This document shows, one piece after another, positions 7,527 through 13,433 of a DNA stretch of 13,433 nucleotides. The stretch lies in assembly GCA_031261265.1 (NCBI GenBank), contig JAISKI010000007.1, positions 1-13,433 of the forward strand, in the 5' to 3' direction. The notes beneath the pieces were generated by a model that saw only the letters and a list, made by a program, of their open reading frames with translations, did no database searches and was not told where the DNA came from. Source of the DNA: Candidatus Peribacteria bacterium (GTDB taxonomy: Bacteria; Patescibacteria; JAEDAM01; Absconditabacterales; Absconditicoccaceae). Within the stretch, counting starts at the first letter, position 1, and each line of letters starts with the position of its first letter. Made by a program: the position numbers and the translations under genes.

Positions 7527-9552
7527 TAAGATAAGACTGCATTTGTGATAAAAAGCCATTCATACGGTTAGACAACATAGTATAATAGTCTATATCTAAA
7601 GTTTCTCCATTTTCAAGCCTTTTAATCAAAAGATCAGACTGATAAACAATATATCCTGCATATTTCACGAGATAAGCATCATCCTCACTTTCCCCCACTC
7701 CTACGAGCTGTTGAGCTAAATTATATTGAGAAACCAAATTCTGAGCCATATCTTGAGCACTAATTTCGACAGTTGGAGTAGGGTCCTCGGGTTCATCATA
7801 TCCATCCCAAGGTTGAGGATCTGTAGAAATACTTCCAGGATCTACAGGAGAAAAATTATCTTCAGGATATTCAGCAGGAAGGGTGGTGGTAGGCTCCTCA
7901 GAGCTATCTGGCAAAAGAGAGATTCCTTCAGAATTCGAAGGAGTTTCTACGGCACTATTATGATCAGGATCAGGAATTTGAGGTTGAGTGTTTTCGGGAA
8001 GAGTAATTTCAGCTGGACTAGCACTTCCACTTGGGAACATAGTCACTAGGACAAAAATCAGAATAACCAGCCCTCCTGCACCAGCGAGCACCATAGGGTT
8101 TTTTTTAAGTTTTTCAAGTATTCCACTAAAATCCATCCCTGTAGAAATTTCTACAGAAGGTTGAGGGGTTGGAGGAATCGCCACTGCTCCCGTATCAATA
8201 ATATCATCCAAAGAAAGGGTTCCTGCGGTTTCTGGAGTATTTTCTACTAAAGCAGGTTGTTCTGCTATAGGTTCTGGATCAGCCACTTCTTCACTGACCA
8301 CAGGATCATCAAGTTCTCCAGGAGTACTAGGGGTCTCTGCATTCATATCAGACAGTTCAGGAGACGTAGCAGGAGCTTTTTCTTCAATTTCAGGGTTAAG
8401 CACCAAAGGGACACCATTCACATCGACCCCCTTTTCTTCCAAAGCTTTCCTTTCTTCCTCTTCCAAAGCTTTTTTCATAGGTGCAAAAGGGTCATCCACA
8501 GGATCGGCAGGAATCTCTTCTCCGTTAAATTTAGCGACCATTTGATCTAGATTGAGCACTTTTTCCTCTTGTGTTGCTTCTGTTTCTGGAGTGATAGAAG
8601 GAAAATCTTCAGAAGACATAAAAGTGGTACCTTCTGCTTTCGCAGTATTGAGGGCATCAATGGTTTGGTTGAATGCATCTGGGGTAGGCTGGTAGTCAGG
8701 AGAGGGAGGGGTAATTTCACTAGCAGGAGTTTCATTAGCAGGAATTTCATTAACAAGAGGTTCATTAGTAGTAGGTTCAGAGAAATCTACAGGAGGAGTA
8801 TCAGGAGTAGAAATCGGAGCAAAAGATTCTGGATTTTCTAAGGAATCAGAAATTGAAGGAGTAAGTGGAATAGCAGGAGCAAAAGTATCTGCTTCTAGAT
8901 TTAGAGAAAAATCATTGGTTGCTTCTTCATTTGCGACAGGTTCAGAAAGATCCAAAGTTGGTTCACTAATCGTTTGTTCAGGAGCTTCAGGTTCAGGTAT
9001 CGCTGGTTCAGTTGGTTCAACTTGTTCAACTTGTTCAATTGGTTCTTCACTGAGCGGAGTAATCTCCTCAGTAAGCGGAGCGGAATCCTCAGTAAGTGGA
9101 ATAGCAGGAGCAAAAGCATCTGCTTCCAAATTTAAAGAAAAATCATTGGTAGATTCCTCATTAGCGACAGGTTCAGAAAGATCCAAAGTTGGTTCGCTAA
9201 TTATTTGTTCAGGAGCTTCAGGTTCAGTCATCGTCAGTTCAGTTATTGCTTGTTCAGTTGGTTCAAGGGTTGGCTCGCTTGATTCAATGCTTGGTTCGCT
9301 GGTATCAGGCAGAAGGGGTACTCCCTCAGTAAGCGGAGTAGTAGGAGCAAAAGCATCCGTTCCCAGATCCAAAGAAAAATCATCAGATACAGGAGTTGGA
9401 GTATCTGTTGCTGGTGAAAGCGGAGCCTCAAGACTAAAATCTACTACCTCAGGCGTAGCAGGAGTTTCCAATCCTAGGTCAAAATCCGTAGATACGGGTG
9501 TCGTAGCACCTCCCGTTCAAACAGGGATTTGAGTGTCGTCTGTACTAACCAT
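7417..9552 (-). CDS. Large Pro/Glu/Ser/Thr-rich single-pass membrane protein with internal repeats
   Basis: I do not recognise this 711-aa protein. Residues 1-485 are acidic, low-complexity and rich in Pro, Glu, Ser and Thr, with recurring DFSL...DAFAP-type units. Two copies are near-identical (about residues 113-154 and 190-231). A single strong hydrophobic helix follows at about 486-507 (NPMVLAGAGGLVILIFVLV), preceded by Lys-rich EKLKKN, which predicts a cytoplasmic N-terminus and an outer C-terminus. The roughly 200-residue C-terminus has a Pro/Ser linker and then a helical, Tyr-rich region (DMAQNLVSQYNLAQQLVG onward). The ATG at 9552 is used because the UGA at 9517-9519 reads as Gly (residue 12). 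Under the standard code the gene would need to start at TTG 9471. The last UGA at 7426-7428 is also read as Gly, so the stop is TAA 7417-7419. A promoter lies 31 nt upstream. Function unknown; a surface or envelope-spanning scaffold is a guess. Confidence 0.82.
8861..8996 (-). repeat. Direct repeat copy 2 inside the membrane-protein gene
   Basis: This 136-bp stretch matches 9092-9227 with about 11 mismatches by hand comparison and no gaps. It encodes the EPTLDLSEPVANEE and NDFSLNLEADTFAPAIPLT segments. The frame is kept, as expected for repeat expansion within a coding region. Confidence 0.85.
9092..9227 (-). repeat. Direct repeat copy 1 inside the membrane-protein gene
   Basis: This is the partner of 8861-8996 at the same length, 231 bp away start to start (77 codons). 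A third, diverged unit (DDFSLDLGTDAFAPTTPLT) lies further toward the N-terminus, indicating repeated duplication of one module. Confidence 0.85.
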
Positions 9553-9582
9553 CACATCATAGATAAGAATAAAACTTACCTA

Positions 9583-9611
9583 AGTATATTCAGAAACATA
9601 AAAAAATGCAA
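9583..9611 (-). promoter_or_regulatory. Promoter for the repeat-rich membrane protein
   Basis: On the minus strand TTGCAT (9611-9606) and TATACT (9588-9583) are spaced by 17 bases. Transcription would begin near 9576, about 24 nt before the ATG at 9552. This supports the upstream ATG start, and so the in-frame UGA codon at 9517-9519. Confidence 0.65.
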
Positions 9612-9621
9612 TTTTTCTGGC

Positions 9622-9649
9622 ACTTTTTATCGAAATACGTATAAAAAGT
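9622..9649 (+). promoter_or_regulatory. Inverted repeat (possible operator) overlapping a weak plus-strand promoter
   Basis: ACTTTTTAT (9622-9630) and ATAAAAAGT (9641-9649) are exact 9-bp inverted arms around 10 bases. The right arm covers TATAAA (9640-9645), a possible -10 for the gene at 9674, with a poor CTGGCA -35 at 9617-9622. The site lies between divergent genes, so a DNA-binding protein here could control one or both. AT-rich composition makes chance arms possible. Confidence 0.35.
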
Positions 9650-9673
9650 TGATCTTTATCCTGATTTTTTCTC

Positions 9674-10177
9674 ATGCTTACCCCAAAAGATGCTTTCTCT
9701 TCTGAAAAGAAAGCCAATACTCTTCCTCCTCTCACTCCCTCTTTTCCACAGCTTCTCCAAATTTTACAAGCGGTGGAAGAGATTGGTGATCTCAAATATG
9801 ATGATTTAGCCAGTTTTTTTCAGCAACTTAGTAGTATTTTTACTTCCGATATGATGCAAAATCATCTTCATCAGGCTTCCCTTGCTATTCAGCAGGCTTG
9901 GACGATTAGTAAACCGTACATGATAGACCCAACTACAGGCGATCTCAAACCCACAAAACACCTCTCTCATCTCCCTTCTCTAAATCTTTCACGAGAGGAA
10001 ACGGTTCAACTGATGAAAAAGGGGAATCCTGTCTTTCTTTCTCAGTTTTTTTCTTCCCTTTCTGCTAAAATAAAAAAAGATGCTGAAGCTGATCAAGCTA
10101 GAGGGAGGAAACAACTCTGCACTGCTCTCTTTGCTTGTGCTGAACATCTGGCTCATATTGCAAATAGTCTCTCTTAA
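9674..10177 (+). CDS. Hypothetical small helical protein
   Basis: I do not recognise this 167-aa protein. It has no signal peptide or membrane segment. It appears mostly helical (FPQLLQILQAVEEIGDL, ASLAIQQAWTI, FFSSLSAKIKKDAEADQARG), with one short Pro/Gly stretch near 82-92 and two Cys near the C-terminus (LCTALFACAEH). The ATG at 9674 follows a pyrimidine-rich leader without a Shine-Dalgarno sequence; the stop is TAA. It holds no UGA, CGA or CGG codons but has ordinary composition for the window. It is divergent from the membrane-protein gene and convergent with the tRNA(CCG), ending 17 bases before that tRNA. No good terminator is seen in that gap. A cytoplasmic helical-bundle protein is all that can be said. 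Confidence 0.62.
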   Translation: MLTPKDAFSSEKKANTLPPLTPSFPQLLQILQAVEEIGDLKYDDLASFFQQLSSIFTSDMMQNHLHQASLAIQQAWTISKPYMIDPTTGDLKPTKHLSHLPSLNLSREETVQLMKKGNPVFLSQFFSSLSAKIKKDAEADQARGRKQLCTALFACAEHLAHIANSLS

Positions 10178-10194
10178 TTCCTATGGTACCAATT

Positions 10195-10265
10195 CAAGAG
10201 GAGGGAGAATTGAACTCCCATTTTCGGCTTCGGAGACCAACGTGCTACCATTGCACCATCCTCTT
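10195..10265 (-). tRNA. tRNA with anticodon CCG, predicted to carry Trp (reads CGG)
   Basis: A 71-nt cloverleaf folds fully on the minus strand. The acceptor AAGAGGA pairs with TCCTCTT at all seven positions. The D arm is GTGC/GCAC, the anticodon arm TTGGT/GCCGA with loop CTCCGAA, the variable loop 4 nt, and the T arm GGGAG/CTCCC. The discriminator base is G73 and CCA is not encoded. By the standard code this is tRNA-Arg, but its features are Trp-like: pair A1-U72, G5-C68, G73 and a loop differing by one base from the CTCCAAA loop of ordinary bacterial tRNA-Trp. Position 20 is U, whereas most bacterial tRNA-Arg have A20. With CGG at a Trp site in the WecA-like gene, a Trp tRNA reading CGG is the best explanation. 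It sits 34 nt after comF on the same strand. Confidence 0.9.
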
Positions 10266-10299
10266 TCATCTTCTTTCATCTTCTTCGCTCTTCCTACTT

Positions 10300-10992
10300 T
10301 TACTGCATGTTTCTTGCTAGTACCGCTCCCCAAATGTTCACATCCTCTCTTTCTTGTTTGATGACTTTTGCGATCTGCAGGAGAGTGGATCCTGTAGTAG
10401 TGACATCATCCACAAAAAGCACCGTTGCTCCGCGAGGAAGCTTGTCCAGTGGGTAGGACACGAACACCTGTTCCAGATTTTTTTTCCTTTCTTCTCTTTT
10501 GAGTTTGAGCTGAGAAACGGTATATTTTACCTTTTTCACCAGAGGAAGTATAGGTAAATTCAGCTGATTTGCAAGCTCTTTAGCCAAAAGCTCCGACTGA
10601 TTATAGCCCTTTTCTAAATATTTTCTCCTTCGATGTGAGGGAATAAAAGAAATAAAAAGCTGATCACTTCCACTTAATTTTCCATGGGTCTGCACCAAAA
10701 GAGCCAATCTTCCCGCTAAAAAGGGGACAATATCTTTTTTGTGTCCAAATTTCACTTTAAGAATCAGCTTTTTAATTAAAGTTTGATAAGAAAATCCTAT
10801 CAAAATCCCCGCTAAAGCATCTTCCTGAGCTTTACAGCCAAAACAGGTCTGAAAATCTGCAGACGGCTTATGACAAAAGGGACAAATTTCTGGATGTGCA
10901 TAGAGAGTTTTCTTGCACGCACTGCACAGATATTCCCCCGTTTTGCGACATCCTACACATTCACGAGGGAACAGGAGATCTAGTAGACCCAT
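10300..10992 (-). CDS. comF: ComF family phosphoribosyltransferase-like protein
   Basis: This is a 230-aa cytosolic protein. The N-terminus carries a zinc-ribbon set of Cys (CVGC at 13-16 and CSAC at 23-26, then CPFC and CFGC), typical of ComF proteins needed for natural DNA uptake. The C-terminus has the type I phosphoribosyltransferase PRPP loop VLFVDDVTTTGSTL, and before it the KGYNQSELLAKEL motif. A CGA at 10630-10632 falls where many ComF proteins have Trp (SHWRRKY). The ATG at 10992 opens the family's usual MGLLDLLFP start, 4 nt after the csaB stop, so the two genes are surely co-transcribed. The stop is TAA. Its exact biochemical role is not settled in the family; involvement in import of single-stranded DNA is established for homologues. 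Confidence 0.92.
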   Translation of the reverse strand: MGLLDLLFPRECVGCRKTGEYLCSACKKTLYAHPEICPFCHKPSADFQTCFGCKAQEDALAGILIGFSYQTLIKKLILKVKFGHKKDIVPFLAGRLALLVQTHGKLSGSDQLFISFIPSHRRRKYLEKGYNQSELLAKELANQLNLPILPLVKKVKYTVSQLKLKREERKKNLEQVFVSYPLDKLPRGATVLFVDDVTTTGSTLLQIAKVIKQEREDVNIWGAVLARNMQ

Positions 10993-10996
10993 GGGA

Positions 10997-11947
10997 TTAA
11001 TCGATATCAGCTAAATTAATCTGATTTTTATGGTCATTGACCAACACTTCATAGGGTACTCCAAAATATTTTAAGGGATAGAGAAAATGTAATCTCGCAC
11101 CGATTCCTGCTTCCGCGAAATACAATAATTTCATCGTATTAGCTACTCCCGCTTTTGTCCAATCAAAAAGCTCAATAGGAGGAATTTGCTCCTGCAGCAT
11201 CGCAAAATATTGGAGATCCTCATGCAAATGTGCTGGGAAATAGAGAGGCTGTGCGTTAGGATGCTTTCTGAGAAAGGTTTTGATCTTTTTGAGGGCTTGA
11301 GGGAATTTACACAACGGGGAGAGATTAATGAGGACATAAGGATCACGTGCAGTTTTAATTTTTCCCTTTTCGAGCAATTTTTTACTCTCTTCAAAAAGCG
11401 ATAGGGAAAGATCGCCTATAGTTTGGACTTTGTGTCGCATATCTTTTGGGAGTAGTCTTTCAGCGAGTCCTTCCGAAAAGCTATCGCGAAGTACGACCAC
11501 TTGGGCTTTTTCTAAGAGCATTTTATGGAGAATAGGAGTCCCATCCTTATTTTGGGTTCCAATTCCTCCGACTAAGGCGAAATTCCCTTGATTGATTACT
11601 CTCCTATAGAGTAAGGGCAGATTTCGTCCATTATGAGGAAAACTTCTCTCCTCATCTACCACTTGTCCCCCTCCAAAGATATAAAAATCATATTTTTTAC
11701 CAAATCCGAGCATCATTTTTACGTATTCCCAAGGGGTTGGATTGGGGAGTATCTGTATTTTTTTTAAGATCGGTGGAAAAAAATCTTTATGTTGAATCAG
11801 CCAGCTTTCTAACCAAATAGGATCTCCAGAAAGCAGAGAAATCTGATCTGGATTTCGGGTATCTTGAATTCGCGTGAGTAGAGAAAAAAGGATGATTTCA
11901 TCACCCAGATTTTTATAGCCGTAGTATCCTTTCACGAGAATGTGCAT
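10997..11947 (-). CDS. csaB: CsaB-like polysaccharide pyruvyl transferase family protein
   Basis: CsaB enzymes transfer pyruvate from phosphoenolpyruvate to a cell-wall polymer, making the ketal group that SLH domains bind. This 316-aa protein has the family N-terminus (VKGYYGYKNLGDEIIL, 5-20), the FGGGQVVDEE segment near 91-100, an LVGGIG motif, VVLRDSFSE, and the late GARLHFLYPL motif. These are typical of PF04230. CGA codons (11624, 11855, 11870, 11435) are read as Trp; the Arg of RDSFSE and GARLH use CGC and AGA. The start is the ATG at 11947, 27 nt downstream of the tRNA(UCG), with at most an AGG-like Shine-Dalgarno. comF follows after 4 nt. An SLH protease in the same window fits a pyruvylated-polymer anchoring system, but substrate assignment within this family is inference. 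Confidence 0.85.
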   Translation of the reverse strand: MHILVKGYYGYKNLGDEIILFSLLTRIQDTRNPDQISLLSGDPIWLESWLIQHKDFFPPILKKIQILPNPTPWEYVKMMLGFGKKYDFYIFGGGQVVDEERSFPHNGRNLPLLYRRVINQGNFALVGGIGTQNKDGTPILHKMLLEKAQVVVLRDSFSEGLAERLLPKDMRHKVQTIGDLSLSLFEESKKLLEKGKIKTARDPYVLINLSPLCKFPQALKKIKTFLRKHPNAQPLYFPAHLHEDLQYFAMLQEQIPPIELFDWTKAGVANTMKLLYFAEAGIGARLHFLYPLKYFGVPYEVLVNDHKNQINLADID

Positions 11948-11974
11948 TATCGCCTAGTGCTTAAAACAAAAATA

Positions 11975-12045
11975 CGAGTGGTGAGAGGATCGAACTCCCG
12001 ATAGCGGTTCCGAAGACCGATGTGTTACCACTACACCAACCACCC
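11975..12045 (-). tRNA. tRNA with anticodon UCG, predicted to carry Trp (reads CGA)
   Basis: A 71-nt cloverleaf on the minus strand: acceptor GGGTGGT/ACCACTC (one G-U), D arm GTGT/ACAC, anticodon arm TCGGT/ACCGC with loop CTTCGGA (outermost pair U27/C43 mismatched), 4-nt variable loop, T arm GGGAG/CTCTC, G73, no encoded CCA. By the standard code this is tRNA-Arg(UCG). It lacks A20 (U instead), keeps G73 and G5-C68, and has the same T-stem as remembered E. coli tRNA-Trp. It differs from the CCG tRNA in having G1-C72 and G37, so Trp charging is less certain than for that one. CGA at conserved Trp positions in several genes nevertheless requires a Trp tRNA reading CGA. It lies 5 nt after the stop of the 12051 gene and 27 nt before csaB. 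Confidence 0.9.
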
Positions 12046-12050
12046 AATGA

Positions 12051-12893
12051 TTATTTAACCAAAATTTTCACAACGCTCTGCTGGATCAGTTGAGTCAGTT
12101 CAGCTTCATTTTCCAAAGATTCCTGAGAAATAAAAGCTAAGAGCTGATCCTTTGCTTGCATCGCTTGTTCCTTTTTAGTGATTTGCGTAAACTTTTCAAT
12201 AGGAGAATACCAGTCAGCAAAAATCTGAAGGAGTTCGTAGTCGTTGCTAGTGATTTGAAGGGTAGTTTTCCCTTGTTGGACATTAAGAGAGGATTGGAGG
12301 AAAATACCTTCAGCTTGAAGCTTTTGTAAAAGTTCTTCGATCTGTCCTTGCAGTTGGAGGTATTGTCAGAAGAGAGGAAGGTGAATTTTTATGCTGTTGA
12401 GTTGTCAATTTTTTGCTTCAAACTTCCCGTAGAGGAGAAGGAGTCAGAAAAGTATAGCCCCCCCATCCTCCAAAGCAACTTGTTGTTGGGAATGAGCAAT
12501 AACTCCTTTTTCTGTTTGTTTTAATGTTATATCAATCCCCAAGTTTTCCAAAATGTTATTTTTTTCTTCTATAATTTTGGGTGAAAGGTAGGGAATAAAA
12601 GCATATTTTTCTCCCCTTTCTTCATCCCAAGCTTCAAAAAGCTGACTTGCTCAGATAAGGCTTTTTTTCTCTAAAGGCAAATGAGATCGTTCTGCTCTTT
12701 CTCTGATATAGAAAACTCCCATAGTTGAACCGATGTTCTTTAATTCAATCAGCTTGATTTCCTTTTTATGGAAGACAAAAAAGCGTTTATCTTTACTCTC
12801 AATGCGGTAGCCTTGAAAGTCTTGTTGATAGAGTTTTCCCGTGTCGAGATTTTCATCGATACAGAGGAGGTTGCGATCAATAATTGCCTGCAT
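12051..12893 (-). CDS. Unrecognised protein with four in-frame UGA codons
   Basis: Under the standard code only an 80-aa fragment would remain, but reading UGA as Gly (12651, 12444, 12405, 12366; residues 81, 150, 163, 176) gives one 280-aa frame ending at TAA 12051-12053. I do not recognise it. The N-terminal half is basic and mixed alpha/beta (RFFVFHKKEIKLIELKN). The centre has GAILFGLLLYGKFEAKNG and then SIKIHLPLFGQYLQLQ, a Gly-hydrophobic-Gly pattern faintly like LAGLIDADG-type folds, which I do not claim. The C-terminus is helical and Gln/Glu-rich. There is no signal peptide. A CGA at residue 69 is read as Trp. It has a promoter 24 nt upstream of its start and ends 5 nt before tRNA(UCG), so it probably leads the tRNA-csaB-comF-tRNA transcript. 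Confidence 0.75.
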
Positions 12894-12924
12894 ACGAAAG
12901 GGGAGAGAGATAAATATTTGCTTT

Positions 12925-12952
12925 AGTATACGAAAAAAAAAGCTGATTTCAA
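12925..12952 (-). promoter_or_regulatory. Promoter for the 12893-to-10195 transcription unit
   Basis: On the minus strand TTGAAA (12952-12947) and TATACT (12930-12925) are separated by 16 bases, including a T-run. Transcription would start near 12917, about 24 nt before the ATG at 12893. I see no other convincing promoter before tRNA(CCG), so the whole unit may depend on this one. Confidence 0.6.
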
Positions 12953-13060
12953 ATCGGGTTTAGTGGGGTCTCTTCACATTCGATAATATAATATGTCCAT
13001 ATATATATAGATCTATTTAGAGAAATACAAGTCAAAGTGCCTAAAAAAGTAGCTGATCTT

Positions 13061-13088
13061 TTGACTAGGAATTTTTTTTTGGTATACT
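13061..13088 (+). promoter_or_regulatory. Promoter for the right-edge secreted protein
   Basis: TTGACT (13061-13066) and TATACT (13083-13088) are spaced by 16 bases. Transcription would start near 13095, leaving a leader of about 115 nt that contains the palindromic element at 13102-13168. An AGTCAAA at 13030-13036 mirrors the TTTGACT at 13060-13066 and could be an operator half-site. The remaining gene-free stretch 12953-13060 is AT-rich and shows nothing else I can name. Confidence 0.6.
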
Positions 13089-13101
13089 TAGAGGTAAGTT
13101 A

Positions 13102-13168
13102 TGGTTTGGTTTGCTTCGTCCGCTACGCTGTCCGATATATCGAGACCAAGCCACTCGCAATGACGTGA
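13102..13168. repeat. REP/MITE-like palindromic element in a 5' leader
   Basis: TGGTTTGGT (13102-13110) can pair with ACCAAGCCA (13145-13153) as a 9-bp RNA stem with one G-U. Inside lies the palindrome CGATATATCG (13133-13142). On the minus strand the element begins GTCATTGCGAG and ends CGAAGCAAACC, which resembles a widely dispersed intergenic repeat pattern in many bacterial genomes. The resemblance is from memory and only one copy is in the window. Confidence 0.4.
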
Positions 13169-13209
13169 TGTTCTGTTTGTTCTTTTTTACCCCTTTTATC
13201 TTTCTACTT

Positions 13210-13433
13210 ATGAAAACAACAAAAACAACAACTTTGGCTCTCGCCACTCTTGCGGTGCTAGGTGTCAGTGTCACCCTATGGGCTACTTCTACAGCCCATA
13301 GACCTTCTGTGACCTATCCTAGTGTGACCTATGGATCTCGATGTGGACCTGCAGGTACAGGTACTACATGGGTGAGTGGTACAGGAGGAGCTACTACAGG
13401 AGTAGAAAGTCTGACTATAGAGCAGACAGAAGT
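13210..13433 (+). CDS. Partial: N-terminus of a secreted protein
   Basis: An ATG at 13210 opens a frame still open at the window edge (74 codons). It begins with a Lys/Thr-rich n-region, a hydrophobic core (LALATLAVLGVSVTLW) and a likely cleavage site after ATSTA, so it is exported. After that come a short duplicated PSVTYPSVTYGS motif and a Gly/Thr-rich stretch. A CGA at 13339-13341 would read Trp (GSWCGPAG). There is no Shine-Dalgarno; the leader TTTCTACTT is pyrimidine-rich. The promoter at 13061-13088 drives it. The family cannot be told from this fragment; a cell-surface or SLH-type protein would fit the neighbourhood but is a guess. Confidence 0.72.
   Translation, partial: MKTTKTTTLALATLAVLGVSVTLWATSTAHRPSVTYPSVTYGSRCGPAGTGTTWVSGTGGATTGVESLTIEQTE

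Noticed and set aside
8915..9532. 205-aa Ser/Gly/Val-rich plus-strand frame with repeats
   Set aside because: It mirrors the repeats of the minus-strand membrane protein, which has a promoter and a better start; the composition is an antisense artefact.
10195..12045. Plain tRNA-Arg(CCG) and tRNA-Arg(UCG) assignment
   Set aside because: The anticodons fit Arg in the standard code, but G73, U20, the acceptor and loop features and CGA/CGG at conserved Trp sites favour Trp. Arg is kept as the alternative.
13065..13274. 69-aa minus-strand frame over the promoter and leader at the right edge
   Set aside because: It overlaps the plus-strand promoter, palindromic element and signal peptide of the 13210 gene and has no start signal.
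1..13433. CRISPR array, prophage or toxin-antitoxin system
   Set aside because: No spaced short repeats, Cas, phage structural or toxin-antitoxin pairs were seen; the only long direct repeats lie inside the 7417-9552 gene.

Overview
The window looks like a piece of a reduced, AT-rich Patescibacteria (CPR) genome of the Absconditabacteria/Gracilibacteria type, because its genes make sense only with an altered genetic code. UGA has to be read as glycine (NCBI table 25). Without that, the WecA-like enzyme, the SLH protease, the repeat-rich membrane protein and the 12051-12893 gene break into pieces. CGA and CGG also appear to be read as tryptophan. They stand where protein families have conserved Trp: three landmark Trp sites in UppS, the LGWS and NW(I/L)DG motifs of the WecA-like enzyme, the WGL motif of the subtilase, and GGTTWT of its Ig-like domain. 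Conserved Arg positions use AGA, AGG, CGT or CGC. Two tRNA genes in the window carry anticodons CCG and UCG and have Trp-like rather than Arg-like identity features. Coordinates below use UGA=Gly, and protein text uses CGA/CGG=Trp. This code identification is the main result.

Layout. Left edge (1-225): the probable start of an IS30-type transposase running off the window on the minus strand, and a promoter for uppS. 226-2047 (+): uppS (undecaprenyl diphosphate synthase) and a WecA/TagO-like sugar-1-phosphate transferase, ending in a bidirectional hairpin terminator. 2104-5091 (-): a secreted subtilisin-like protease with an Ig-like domain, a UGA-rich polyglycine linker and a C-terminal SLH-like domain. 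5227-6318 (-): a DNA-binding regulator joining a sigma-70 region 4-like HTH to a HARE-HTH-like C-terminus. 6486-9552 (-): a Pro/Glu/Ser/Thr-rich single-pass membrane protein followed by an overlapping Xer-type tyrosine recombinase. 9674-10177 (+): an unrecognised helical protein. 10195-12893 (-): a probable single transcription unit in the order unknown gene, tRNA(UCG), csaB-like pyruvyl transferase, comF-like phosphoribosyltransferase, tRNA(CCG). Right edge (+): a promoter, a palindromic repeat-like element in the leader, and the start of a secreted protein.

How the genes may work together. UppS makes the undecaprenyl lipid carrier. The WecA-like enzyme would load a sugar phosphate onto it. 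A CsaB-type enzyme pyruvylates secondary cell-wall polymer, and pyruvylated polymer is the known ligand of SLH domains such as the one ending the protease. The window therefore suggests a cell-surface polymer and SLH-anchoring system, plus ComF (DNA uptake related) and Xer (chromosome resolution or integration). Most genes have no visible Shine-Dalgarno sequence and start shortly after a TTGnnn/TATACT-type promoter, often with a pyrimidine-rich leader.
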